A DNA stretch of 5,614 nucleotides from Kingella oralis. GTDB taxonomy: Bacteria > Pseudomonadota > Gammaproteobacteria > Burkholderiales > Neisseriaceae. The translations under genes and the position numbers were made by a program. The notes beneath the pieces are model-generated. The model did no database searches, was not told the origin of the DNA, and saw only the letters and a program-made list of their open reading frames with translations. Below are positions 1 to 4,217 of this stretch, one piece after another (positions within the stretch are counted from its first letter, which is position 1; every line of letters begins with the position of its first letter). Location of the stretch: positions 1-5,614 of the forward strand of contig CAJPSG010000088.1 of the NCBI GenBank assembly GCA_905373195.1, given 5' to 3'.

Positions 1-341
1 GCAAGGCGGCGGCTATTACGATTGCACCCTCGCATAACAGGATGCGGGGTGAACCAGAGTTTCAGGCTGCGTGGGGTAATGTAGGGCAGATAGACTTGTG
101 CGCCGCGTTGTTGGGCGGAGCGGGCGAAGTCGTCCAGCCGCAGTTCGCTGCCGATTGCCCAATACACGGCGATGCGTTTGCCGCGCTTGATAAAGCGTTT
201 AAGCGCGCGGTTGATGCGACGTTCGGCGGCGCGGCGGGCATTTTCAGGCTGCCGTTTGCGGGCGAGGCGCAGGGTGCGGCGGATTTCGCGCTTGCTCGCT
301 TGCGGCGATAGGTTTTCAGGCTGCCTAAATAGGGTGTTCAT
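1..341 (-). CDS. 5-formyltetrahydrofolate cyclo-ligase, partial (C-terminus off left edge)
   Basis: Family role: ATP-dependent conversion of 5-formyl-THF to 5,10-methenyl-THF in cytosolic one-carbon metabolism. The frame stays open from ATG at 341 to the window edge, giving 113 complete codons. It shows the family's basic N-terminal helix (KREIRRTLRLARKR, residues 17-30), then IAVYWAIGSELRLD (57-70) with the expected substrate-side Glu66, and GAQVYLPYIT (80-89) followed by LKLWFTP (93-99). The glycine-rich C-terminal ATP-binding part is outside the window. The ATG shares one base with the dut stop (TGATG), so translation is probably coupled to dut. Three perfect or near DUS copies lie inside the gene and encode RQPEN twice (6-10 and 30-34) and RSLK (91-94). 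About 16 residues precede the usual family N-terminus, and I see no later start codon that fits better. The assignment rests on motif recall. Confidence 0.85.
   Translation of the reverse strand, partial: MNTLFRQPENLSPQASKREIRRTLRLARKRQPENARRAAERRINRALKRFIKRGKRIAVYWAIGSELRLDDFARSAQQRGAQVYLPYITPRSLKLWFTPHPVMRGCNRNSRRL
61..72 (-). repeat. Degenerate DUS (11/12)
   Basis: The minus strand reads ACGCAGCCTGAA, one mismatch (position 2) from AGGCAGCCTGAA, with the inner 10-mer GCAGCCTGAA intact. It lies inside the cyclo-ligase gene and encodes RSLK. Confidence 0.6.
243..254 (-). repeat. Degenerate DUS (11/12)
   Basis: The minus strand reads CGGCAGCCTGAA, differing from the consensus only at the first base. 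It lies inside the cyclo-ligase gene and encodes the second RQPEN pentapeptide. Confidence 0.7.
315..326 (-). repeat. DNA uptake sequence, king dialect
   Basis: Perfect AGGCAGCCTGAA on the minus strand, inside the first ten codons of the cyclo-ligase gene, where it encodes RQPEN. No partner copy lies close by, so it is not part of a hairpin. Confidence 0.9.
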
Positions 342-793
342 CAGCCGCGCCCCGTGCTGCCAAAGCCGCCTGCGCCGCGCTCGCTGCTGGCGAAGTCGTC
401 CACAAGCTCAAACTGCGCTTGCACCACAGGCACAATCACCATCTGCGCGATGCGGTCTAGCGGGGCGATGGTGAAATCGGCTTGGCTTCTGTTCCACAGC
501 GACACCATCAGTTCGCCTTGGTAGTCGGAATCGATTAAGCCAACTAGATTGCCCAGCACGATGCCGTGTTTGTGTCCCAGCCCCGAGCGCGGCAGGATGG
601 TGGCGGCGAGGTTGGGGTTGGCGATGTGGATGGCGATGCCTGTGGGAATGAGCGCGGTTTCGCCTGCGCGGAGGGTTTGCGGCGCGTCAATGCAGGCGCG
701 AAGGTCTAGCCCTGCGCTGCCTTGCGTGGCGTATTGCGGCAGGTGTTCGGCGATTTTGGGATTGAGAATTTTGAGTTGGATGGTGGGGGTCAT
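341..793 (-). CDS. dut: dUTPase (deoxyuridine 5'-triphosphate nucleotidohydrolase)
   Basis: Family role: hydrolyses dUTP to dUMP and pyrophosphate, keeping uracil out of DNA and supplying dUMP for dTMP synthesis; a cytosolic homotrimer. All five trimeric dUTPase motifs are visible: GSAGLDLRA (residues 25-33), [10 protein letters not shown] (68-77), [17 protein letters not shown] (81-97) with catalytic Asp90, [10 protein letters not shown] (111-120), and the glycine-rich [10 protein letters not shown] (139-148) that closes over the substrate. The length of 150 aa is close to that of the E. coli enzyme. I chose ATG at 793 because AAGGAA lies just upstream. The open frame continues back to 910, but that extension translates intergenic DUS sequence. 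The gene overlaps the downstream cyclo-ligase start by one base. A DUS inverted pair would lie in its 5' leader. Confidence 0.97.
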   Translation of the reverse strand: MTPTIQLKILNPKIAEHLPQYATQGSAGLDLRACIDAPQTLRAGETALIPTGIAIHIANPNLAATILPRSGLGHKHGIVLGNLVGLIDSDYQGELMVSLWNRSQADFTIAPLDRIAQMVIVPVVQAQFELVDDFASSERGAGGFGSTGRG

Positions 794-819
794 GCTTTGT
801 TTCCTTGTTTGGCGTGTTG

Positions 820-831
820 AGGCAGCCTGAA
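820..831 (+). repeat. DNA uptake sequence, king dialect (left arm of pair)
   Basis: Perfect AGGCAGCCTGAA upstream of dut. It pairs with the inverted copy at 864-875. Confidence 0.93.
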
Positions 832-861
832 ACGGTGCGATGTAACTGGATGTAGTTTTTG

Positions 862-891
862 TTTTCAGGCTGCCTAAAAAACTGTTATGAT
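862..891 (+). promoter_or_regulatory. Candidate maeB promoter (extended -10)
   Basis: TGTTATGAT at 883-891 is an extended -10 (TGn plus TATGAT). A weak -35 match, TTTTCA at 862-867, lies 18 nt upstream and overlaps the right DUS arm. The predicted start would fall near 898, leaving a leader of about 70 nt before maeB. This is pattern matching only. Confidence 0.35.
864..875 (-). repeat. DNA uptake sequence, king dialect (right arm of pair)
   Basis: Perfect DUS on the minus strand, partner of 820-831. Its outer part overlaps the candidate -35 region of maeB. Confidence 0.93.
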
Positions 892-912
892 ACCGTAAAA
901 TTTCTCCCACGT

Positions 913-946
913 TCTGTTAGGAAAATGTAAGCCTAACAGATTTTTT
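913..946 (+). terminator. Intrinsic-terminator-like hairpin in the maeB leader
   Basis: TCTGTTAGG (913-921) and CCTAACAGA (932-940) form a perfect 9-bp stem with a 10-nt loop, followed at once by six T residues (941-946). The polarity is plus-strand. No plus-strand gene lies upstream in the window, and the maeB ATG is only 24 nt beyond the T-tract, so it could act as an attenuator or end a very short RNA. The same dyad could instead be a regulator's operator. The reverse orientation has no T-tract. Confidence 0.6.
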
Positions 947-970
947 CAACCGTCATCAAAGGCACACATC

Positions 971-2251
971 ATGAAGATAGATGAGAAATTGAAACAAGCC
1001 GCATTGGAATTTCACCAATTCCCCGTTCCCGGCAAAGTGAGCGTAACGCCGACTAAATCGTTGGCAACGCAGCAGGATTTGGCGTTGGCGTATTCCCCCG
1101 GCGTTGCCGCGCCGTGCATGGAAATCCACGCCAACCCTGCCGATGCCTACAAATACACCGCCAAAGGCAATTTGGTGGCGGTAATTTCTAACGGCACGGC
1201 GGTGCTGGGCTTGGGCAACATCGGCGCGCAAGCGAGCAAACCCGTGATGGAAGGCAAGGGCGTGTTGTTCAAAAAATTTGCAGGCATTGATGTGTTTGAC
1301 ATTGAAATCAACGAACACGATCCCGACAAGCTGGTGGACATCATCGCCGCGCTGGAACCCACATTCGGCGGCATCAATTTGGAAGACATCAAAGCGCCCG
1401 AATGCTTTTATATTGAGCAAAAATTGAAAGAGCGCTGCCACATCCCCGTGTTCCACGACGACCAACACGGCACGGCGATTATCACCGCCGCCGCCGCCAT
1501 CAACGGCTTGCGCGTGGTGGGTAAGAAACTGGAAGACGTGAGCCTTGTGGTTTCGGGCGCGGGCGCGGCGGCGATTGCCTGCACCAATTTGCTGGTGTCG
1601 CTGGGGCTGAAACGCGAAAACGTTACCCTGTGCGACAGCAAAGGCGTGATTTACCAAACGCGCGAAGACCGCGAACGCATGGATGCCACCAAAGTGCGCT
1701 ACGCTATTGCTGACAACGGACAGCGCACGCTGGCGGATGCCGTTGCAGGTAAGGATATTTTCTTGGGGCTATCGGGCGCCGATTTGCTCACGCCTGAAAT
1801 GCTGAAAACAATGGCAGACAAGCCTTTGGTGTTTGCCATGGCGAACCCCAATCCCGAAATCAAACCGCCCGTTGCCAAAGAAGCGCGCGCGGATGTAGTT
1901 ATCGGCACGGGGCGTTCCGATTATCCGAACCAAATCAACAACGTGTTGTGCTTCCCGTTTTTGTTCCGCGGCGCGTTGGACTGCGGCGCAAGCGAAATCA
2001 ACGAAGAGATGAAAAAAGCGGCGGTGTATGCGATTGCCGATTTGGCGCACGAACCCGTGCCCGAAGCGGTGCGCACGGCATACCAAAACCGTGATTTCAC
2101 CTTCGGCGCGGAATACCTGATTCCCACGCCGTTTGACCCCCGCTTGATTTCACGCATCGCGCCTGCGGTTGCCAAAGCCGCCGCCGAAAGCGGCGTGGCA
2201 GCGCGTCCGATTGCCGATTTGGCGGCTTATGCGGCGAGCTTGGAGAAATAA
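971..2251 (+). CDS. maeB: Malic enzyme, single-domain (probably NADP-dependent)
   Basis: Family role: oxidative decarboxylation of L-malate to pyruvate with NAD(P)+ and a divalent metal, linking the C4 and C3 pools and supplying reducing power. Visible in the 426 aa: [10 protein letters not shown] (40-49) with catalytic Tyr41, [13 protein letters not shown] (95-107) with Lys96 as probable base, metal-site segments [11 protein letters not shown] (136-146) and FHDDQHGTA (161-169), and the dinucleotide-fold glycine motif SGAGAAA (195-201). [10 protein letters not shown] (288-297) and [13 protein letters not shown] (312-324) are also typical. The phosphotransacetylase-like domain of the roughly 760-aa E. 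coli MaeB is absent; the frame ends cleanly, so this is a short form rather than a truncation. Cofactor preference cannot be read securely from sequence. ATG 971 has AAAGG 8 nt upstream. Ahead lies a hairpin/T6; behind is a DUS-pair terminator. Confidence 0.95.
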   Translation: MKIDEKLKQAALEFHQFPVPGKVSVTPTKSLATQQDLALAYSPGVAAPCMEIHANPADAYKYTAKGNLVAVISNGTAVLGLGNIGAQASKPVMEGKGVLFKKFAGIDVFDIEINEHDPDKLVDIIAALEPTFGGINLEDIKAPECFYIEQKLKERCHIPVFHDDQHGTAIITAAAAINGLRVVGKKLEDVSLVVSGAGAAAIACTNLLVSLGLKRENVTLCDSKGVIYQTREDRERMDATKVRYAIADNGQRTLADAVAGKDIFLGLSGADLLTPEMLKTMADKPLVFAMANPNPEIKPPVAKEARADVVIGTGRSDYPNQINNVLCFPFLFRGALDCGASEINEEMKKAAVYAIADLAHEPVPEAVRTAYQNRDFTFGAEYLIPTPFDPRLISRIAPAVAKAAAESGVAARPIADLAAYAASLEK

Positions 2252-2277
2252 TCGCTGATTGATGCGGTAAAACGATT

Positions 2278-2289
2278 AGGCAGCCTGAA
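2278..2289 (+). repeat. DNA uptake sequence, king dialect
   Basis: Perfect AGGCAGCCTGAA, the left arm of the maeB terminator, 26 nt after the stop codon. Confidence 0.93.
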
Positions 2290-2307
2290 AATGGATTTGA
2301 ACCCGTT

Positions 2308-2319
2308 TTCAGGCTGCCT
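2308..2319 (-). repeat. DNA uptake sequence, king dialect
   Basis: Perfect DUS on the minus strand, the right arm of the maeB terminator. Confidence 0.93.
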
Positions 2320-2373
2320 TTTTGTGGCTGATGGGGTAGGGCGACTTTATTCTTGTTCACACTCGCGCCCGCC

Positions 2374-2408
2374 AAACAAAACCCATTTCAGGCAGCCTGA
2401 AATGGGTT
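2374..2408 (-). terminator. Terminator palindrome built round one DUS
   Basis: A 29-nt perfect odd palindrome (2380-2408, centre A2394) gives a 12-bp stem, AACCCATTTCAG with CTGAAATGGGTT, around the 5-nt loop GCAGC. On the minus strand it is followed by TTTTGTTT (2381-2374). It lies 13 nt beyond the stop of the small membrane-protein gene and probably ends that cluster, insulating it from the convergent maeB. Confidence 0.85.
2390..2401 (+). repeat. DNA uptake sequence, king dialect (other strand reads the AG-simDUS string)
   Basis: Perfect AGGCAGCCTGAA at the centre of the palindrome. Because the flank extends it to TTCAGGCAGCCTGAA (2387-2401), the minus strand contains AGGCTGCCTGAA, which I recall as the Simonsiella dialect. 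Confidence 0.9.
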
Positions 2409-2421
2409 CAATCCTATTGCA

Positions 2422-2772
2422 TCACGGTTGATTATTCTGCTCCGAGTTCGCCGAGCGTTTCGGCGGCACAGCATTGCTGCGCGCCAGCAGCATCAGGCAG
2501 CCTGAAAACACCATGCCCAGCGCAATAAACGGCGTGGTCGCGTATTCATATTCGTTCACCAAATACAACACGCCGCCGATATACATCAGCAACGGCGCAG
2601 ACACAATCGTCTGCTTGTTAAACCCATCCAACATAAACACCAACACGCCCGATGCAAACAGCGCAAAGGCGATGATATTCGCCGTGCTGGGAAATAAATC
2701 CATGCTTTTGAGCAGCCACAACACGCCCGCGATAATCAAAAACAGTGGCAATGCAAGAGATGATTGTTTCAT
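2422..2772 (-). CDS. Small four-helix membrane protein, function unknown
   Basis: No function can be assigned. The 116-aa product has four hydrophobic stretches: about residues 6-22, 31-49, 57-73 and 78-97. A short loop carrying DGFNKQ follows the second, and a polar, basic C-terminal tail (RSNAVPPKRS and on) ends the protein. The repeated G-V-L pattern after each helix start (IIAGVLWLL, ASGVLVFML, IGGVLYLV) vaguely recalls the LiaI/LiaF-type membrane region, but this is weak. I chose ATG 2772 because AAAGGA lies 6 nt upstream; ATG 2778 (adding Met-Thr) is too close to that site, and the frame to 2811 only translates a DUS. A DUS inside the gene encodes FSGCL in the fourth helix. It follows nusB on the same strand and ends at a strong terminator. 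Confidence 0.8.
   Translation of the reverse strand: MKQSSLALPLFLIIAGVLWLLKSMDLFPSTANIIAFALFASGVLVFMLDGFNKQTIVSAPLLMYIGGVLYLVNEYEYATTPFIALGMVFSGCLMLLARSNAVPPKRSANSEQNNQP
2495..2506 (+). repeat. DNA uptake sequence, king dialect, intragenic
   Basis: Perfect DUS inside the small membrane-protein gene. Read on the gene's strand it is TTCAGGCTGCCT and encodes part of FSGCL (residues 89-93) in the fourth hydrophobic segment. Confidence 0.92.
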
Positions 2773-2794
2773 AGTCATTCCTTTCTGCTGGCTA

Positions 2795-2806
2795 AGGCAG
2801 CCTGAA
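2795..2806 (+). repeat. DNA uptake sequence, king dialect
   Basis: Perfect DUS just upstream of the membrane-protein gene's ribosome-binding site. It pairs with the inverted copy at 2826-2837. Confidence 0.93.
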
Positions 2807-2825
2807 AACAATGTGGGGATGCGTT

Positions 2826-2837
2826 TTCAGGCTGCCT
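2826..2837 (-). repeat. DNA uptake sequence overlapping the nusB stop codon
   Basis: Perfect DUS on the minus strand. In the nusB frame it reads as GAG GCA GCC TGA, giving the C-terminal Glu-Ala-Ala and the stop. Confidence 0.93.
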
Positions 2838-3264
2838 CACGCCGTTTCGGGTCGTTGGGGCGAAGCTGCGCCACCAGTTTATCCAAAATGCCGTTGATAA
2901 ACTTATGGCTATCGGTGCCGCCAAAGGTTTTGGTTACTTCAATCGCCTCGTTGATAATCACGGGGTAGGGCGTTTCGGGCATGGCTTTTAGTTCATGCAC
3001 CGCCACCAGCAGCACGCTGCGCTCAATCGGGTTAATCAGGTTCTCATCGCGATCCAGCAAGGGGCGGATGATTTGCATATATTCGCGCTGATTGTTGTGC
3101 GCGCCAAAAAAAATCGCGGTAAACAATTCGCCATCCGCATGGCGATAATCGTTGCTTTCGCGGATGTGTTGCGCCACCTCGGGCGCGGGGATTTTGTTCA
3201 ACGCCACTTGATACAGGGCTTGCACGGCAAATTCGCGCGCGCGTCGACGGGGAGAAACTCGCAT
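2827..3264 (-). CDS. nusB: Transcription antitermination factor NusB
   Basis: Family role: NusB binds boxA RNA with NusE (ribosomal protein S10) to build the antitermination complex on rRNA operons. The 145-aa product has the family's arginine-rich start and first helix (RRRAREFAVQALYQ, residues 6-19), then NPIERSVLLVAVHEL (78-92), ETPYPVIINEAIEVTKTFGG (97-116) and SHKFINGILDKL (119-130). ATG 3264 follows AAAGGA by 6 nt. It lies 62 nt downstream of ribH; ribH-nusB adjacency is widespread in proteobacteria, so cotranscription is likely. The last three residues and the stop are supplied by a DUS that also forms a hairpin arm. Confidence 0.97.
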   Translation of the reverse strand: MRVSPRRRAREFAVQALYQVALNKIPAPEVAQHIRESNDYRHADGELFTAIFFGAHNNQREYMQIIRPLLDRDENLINPIERSVLLVAVHELKAMPETPYPVIINEAIEVTKTFGGTDSHKFINGILDKLVAQLRPNDPKRREAA

Positions 3265-3282
3265 AATCGTCCTTTCCGTTTT

Positions 3283-3297
3283 AGCTTCGCAGAAGCT
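3283..3297. repeat. Short hairpin between ribH and nusB
   Basis: AGCTTC (3283-3288) and GAAGCT (3292-3297) form a 6-bp stem with a GCA loop. No T-tract follows on either strand, so this is not a convincing terminator. It lies 18 nt ahead of the nusB start and could be an mRNA structure or chance. Confidence 0.4.
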
Positions 3298-3308
3298 CGT
3301 AAACTCGC

Positions 3309-3325
3309 TTTCAGGCAGCCTGAAA
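3309..3325. repeat. Self-palindromic DUS downstream of ribH
   Basis: TTTCAGGCAGCCTGAAA is a 17-nt odd palindrome centred on A3317, with a perfect king-dialect DUS at 3313-3324 on the plus strand and the AG-simDUS string on the minus. It begins just after the ribH stop in the direction of transcription. Without G/C flanks or a T-tract it is a weak terminator at best. Confidence 0.8.
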
Positions 3326-3326
3326 A

Positions 3327-3785
3327 TTATTCTTCATCCAAATCGTTTAACAAATTTGCCAACTCCACCGCCACAATCGCCGCGTCGCTGGCTTTTTCCT
3401 GAATGCGCGCGTGCGCTTGCTCGTCGTTTTCGGTGGTCAAAATCGCGTTGGCAATCGGCACATTAAAATCCAAGCCCACGCGCGATACGCCCGCGCCTGA
3501 TTCGTTGGCAACCAGTTCAAAATGATACGTTTCGCCGCGAATAACCGCGCCGATGGCAATCAGCGCGTCATACGATTCGCTTGCCGCCATGTTTTGCAGC
3601 ACCAGCGGCACTTCCAGCGCGCCGGGCACGGTCGCTAGCGTGATGTCATCATCTGCCACGCCCAGTTCCAACAGCTTTTTGCGTGCCGCTTCCACCATCG
3701 CGCTGCCCACTTCATTGGTAAAACGCGATTGCACGATGCCGATTTTGAGACCTTGTCCATTTAAATTTGGAGCGATTGTTTTCAT
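3327..3785 (-). CDS. ribH: 6,7-dimethyl-8-ribityllumazine synthase
   Basis: Family role: the penultimate riboflavin step, condensing 5-amino-6-ribitylamino-uracil with 3,4-dihydroxy-2-butanone 4-phosphate; members usually form large cytosolic oligomers. The 152-aa product shows KIGIVQSRFT (14-23) with the aromatic substrate-stacking position at Phe22, VPGALEVPL (53-61), GAVIRGETYHFELVANES (79-96) with catalytic His88, and NAILTTENDEQAHAR (113-127) with phosphate-site Arg127. Where many members have NKG-x-EAA, this one reads EKASDAA (130-136). ATG 3785 follows AAGGAA by about 6 nt. The upstream Imm33-like gene ends 37 nt away with a DUS between, and nusB follows, so a shared transcript is plausible. 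No riboflavin (FMN) riboswitch could fit in that 37-nt gap. Confidence 0.97.
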   Translation of the reverse strand: MKTIAPNLNGQGLKIGIVQSRFTNEVGSAMVEAARKKLLELGVADDDITLATVPGALEVPLVLQNMAASESYDALIAIGAVIRGETYHFELVANESGAGVSRVGLDFNVPIANAILTTENDEQAHARIQEKASDAAIVAVELANLLNDLDEE

Positions 3786-3808
3786 GTGTTTTCCTTCTTA
3801 GTCAAAAT

Positions 3809-3820
3809 AGGCAGCCTGAA
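3809..3820 (+). repeat. DNA uptake sequence, king dialect
   Basis: Perfect DUS in the 37-nt gap between the Imm33-like gene and ribH. Part of it, GGCAGCC (3810-3816), can pair with GGCTGCC (3833-3839) at the 3' end of the Imm33-like gene, a 7-bp stem with a 16-nt loop. On the minus strand TATTTT follows, so weak termination before ribH is possible. Confidence 0.9.
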
Positions 3821-3822
3821 AA

Positions 3823-4149
3823 TCATGCTTGCGGCTGCCAATCGGTAACGGGGGTGTAGCTTTCGCTGGCATCATCCCATTCCCACGCGCCCGCGTTTTG
3901 TTGCATCAGCGGCGCAATTTCAGGATGCGCGGCTAAAATTTGGCTTAATGGTAAAGTGTCGTAGTTCGCCGAATTGTTGGCATAAGCATCGTCTTCCGCG
4001 CCGCTGAAAAAACGCCAGCCGCTGTCGTGTTCAAACGCTGCCGCTTCGCGATACAAAAAGCCAATTATTTCATGCTGTTGGCTAACTTGCTTGCTCACGA
4101 TGGCATAGTTTAAAGCGTTGGAAAGGGCTTGGGCAAAGGGATTATTCAT
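3823..4149 (-). CDS. Imm33/DUF2185-like small protein
   Basis: This resembles the DUF2185 family, which I recall as Imm33-like, proposed as immunity proteins to polymorphic toxins. The biochemical function is unknown. The 108-aa product carries the family's hallmark in order: AIVSKQV (16-22), IIGFLYREAA (28-37), HDSGWRFFSGAEDDAYANN (41-59) and a Leu/Ile-rich helix LPLSQILAAHPEIAPLM (66-82). The C-terminus is acidic and Trp-rich (AWEWDD, 88-93). No signal peptide or membrane helix is seen. No toxin, Rhs, CdiA or secretion gene lies nearby, so any immunity role here is speculative. No clear Shine-Dalgarno precedes ATG 4149. A TATAAT sits about 27 nt upstream, within the folK terminator. ribH follows 37 nt downstream on the same strand. 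Confidence 0.8.
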   Translation of the reverse strand: MNNPFAQALSNALNYAIVSKQVSQQHEIIGFLYREAAAFEHDSGWRFFSGAEDDAYANNSANYDTLPLSQILAAHPEIAPLMQQNAGAWEWDDASESYTPVTDWQPQA

Positions 4150-4163
4150 GGCGTGTGAGGTAG

Positions 4164-4188
4164 AAAAAAGCGCGAATTATACGCGCTT
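4164..4188 (-). terminator. folK terminator (GC hairpin plus T6)
   Basis: AAGCGCG (4168-4174) and CGCGCTT (4182-4188) form a 7-bp stem with a 7-nt loop. On the minus strand a run of six T follows (4169-4164, two of them in the stem). It lies 30 nt beyond the folK stop and is the best candidate end of the smpB-folK transcript. Confidence 0.85.
4176..4181 (-). promoter_or_regulatory. Candidate -10 (TATAAT) inside the folK terminator loop
   Basis: A consensus TATAAT on the minus strand fills most of the terminator loop, 27 nt before the ATG of the Imm33-like gene. The hexamer 17 nt upstream (TGCCTC, in the DUS area) is a poor -35, so the promoter call is weak despite the perfect -10. Confidence 0.3.
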
Positions 4189-4199
4189 ATTCTGCGTTG

Positions 4200-4211
4200 A
4201 GGCAGCCTGAA
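4200..4211 (+). repeat. DNA uptake sequence, king dialect
   Basis: Perfect DUS 6 nt beyond the folK stop codon. It has no inverted partner; termination is left to the separate GC hairpin further on. Confidence 0.93.
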
Positions 4212-4217
4212 AATGGA

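Larger units (their letters stand above)
820..875. repeat. DUS inverted pair, long loop, dut-maeB intergenic
   Basis: Two perfect DUS copies face each other: AGGCAGCCTGAAA at 820-832 pairs with TTTCAGGCTGCCT at 863-875 over 13 bp, with a 30-nt loop. Neither outer flank has a T-tract (the plus side continues AAAAAA, the minus side CAACACG), so this pair does not look like an intrinsic terminator. It would fall in the dut mRNA leader, or overlap the -35 side of a maeB promoter. Confidence 0.8.
2278..2323 (+). terminator. maeB terminator made of two inverted DUS copies
   Basis: AGGCAGCCTGAAAA (2278-2291) pairs perfectly over 14 bp with TTTTCAGGCTGCCT (2306-2319), loop 14 nt. The last T of the stem opens a run of five T (2319-2323). 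Position and polarity fit Rho-independent termination of maeB. Paired DUS copies serving as terminators are a known Neisseriaceae arrangement. Confidence 0.88.
2795..2837. terminator. DUS-pair hairpin at the end of nusB
   Basis: AGGCAGCCTGAAAAC (2795-2809) and GTTTTCAGGCTGCCT (2823-2837) form a 15-bp stem with a 13-nt loop. One arm holds the last codons and the TGA stop of nusB. On the minus strand the hairpin is followed by CCTTAGCC, a poor T-tract, so termination may be partial and allow read-through into the membrane-protein gene. Termination by this hairpin is inference. Confidence 0.6.

Noticed and set aside
42..474. Plus-strand open frames of 89 and 100 codons
   Set aside because: They are antisense to the cyclo-ligase and dut. 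The recognisable proteins are on the minus strand, and these frames are high-GC shadows.
794..910. N-terminal extension of dut to the ATG at 910
   Set aside because: The added residues translate the two DUS copies and the intergenic region. The dUTPase family begins near [10 protein letters not shown], and a good ribosome-binding site precedes that Met.
956..1657. 233-codon open frame on the minus strand opposite maeB
   Set aside because: It lies wholly antisense to a well-supported malic enzyme. Its composition (rich in H, F, Q, R, with repeated V-F/F-Q strings) is what the complement of a GC-biased gene gives, and no family motif is visible.
2324..2373. A further gene or RNA between the two convergent terminators
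   Set aside because: Only about 50 nt remain, with no start, stop and motif combination and no stable structure beyond a weak GGGCG/CGCCC pairing.
2474..2968. 164-codon open frame on the plus strand
   Set aside because: It runs antisense through the small membrane-protein gene and into nusB, both of which have better motifs, starts and ribosome-binding sites. It also reads through two DUS copies.
3786..3822. FMN riboswitch ahead of ribH
   Set aside because: The gap to the upstream gene is only 37 nt, too short for an RFN element, and it mostly holds a DUS.
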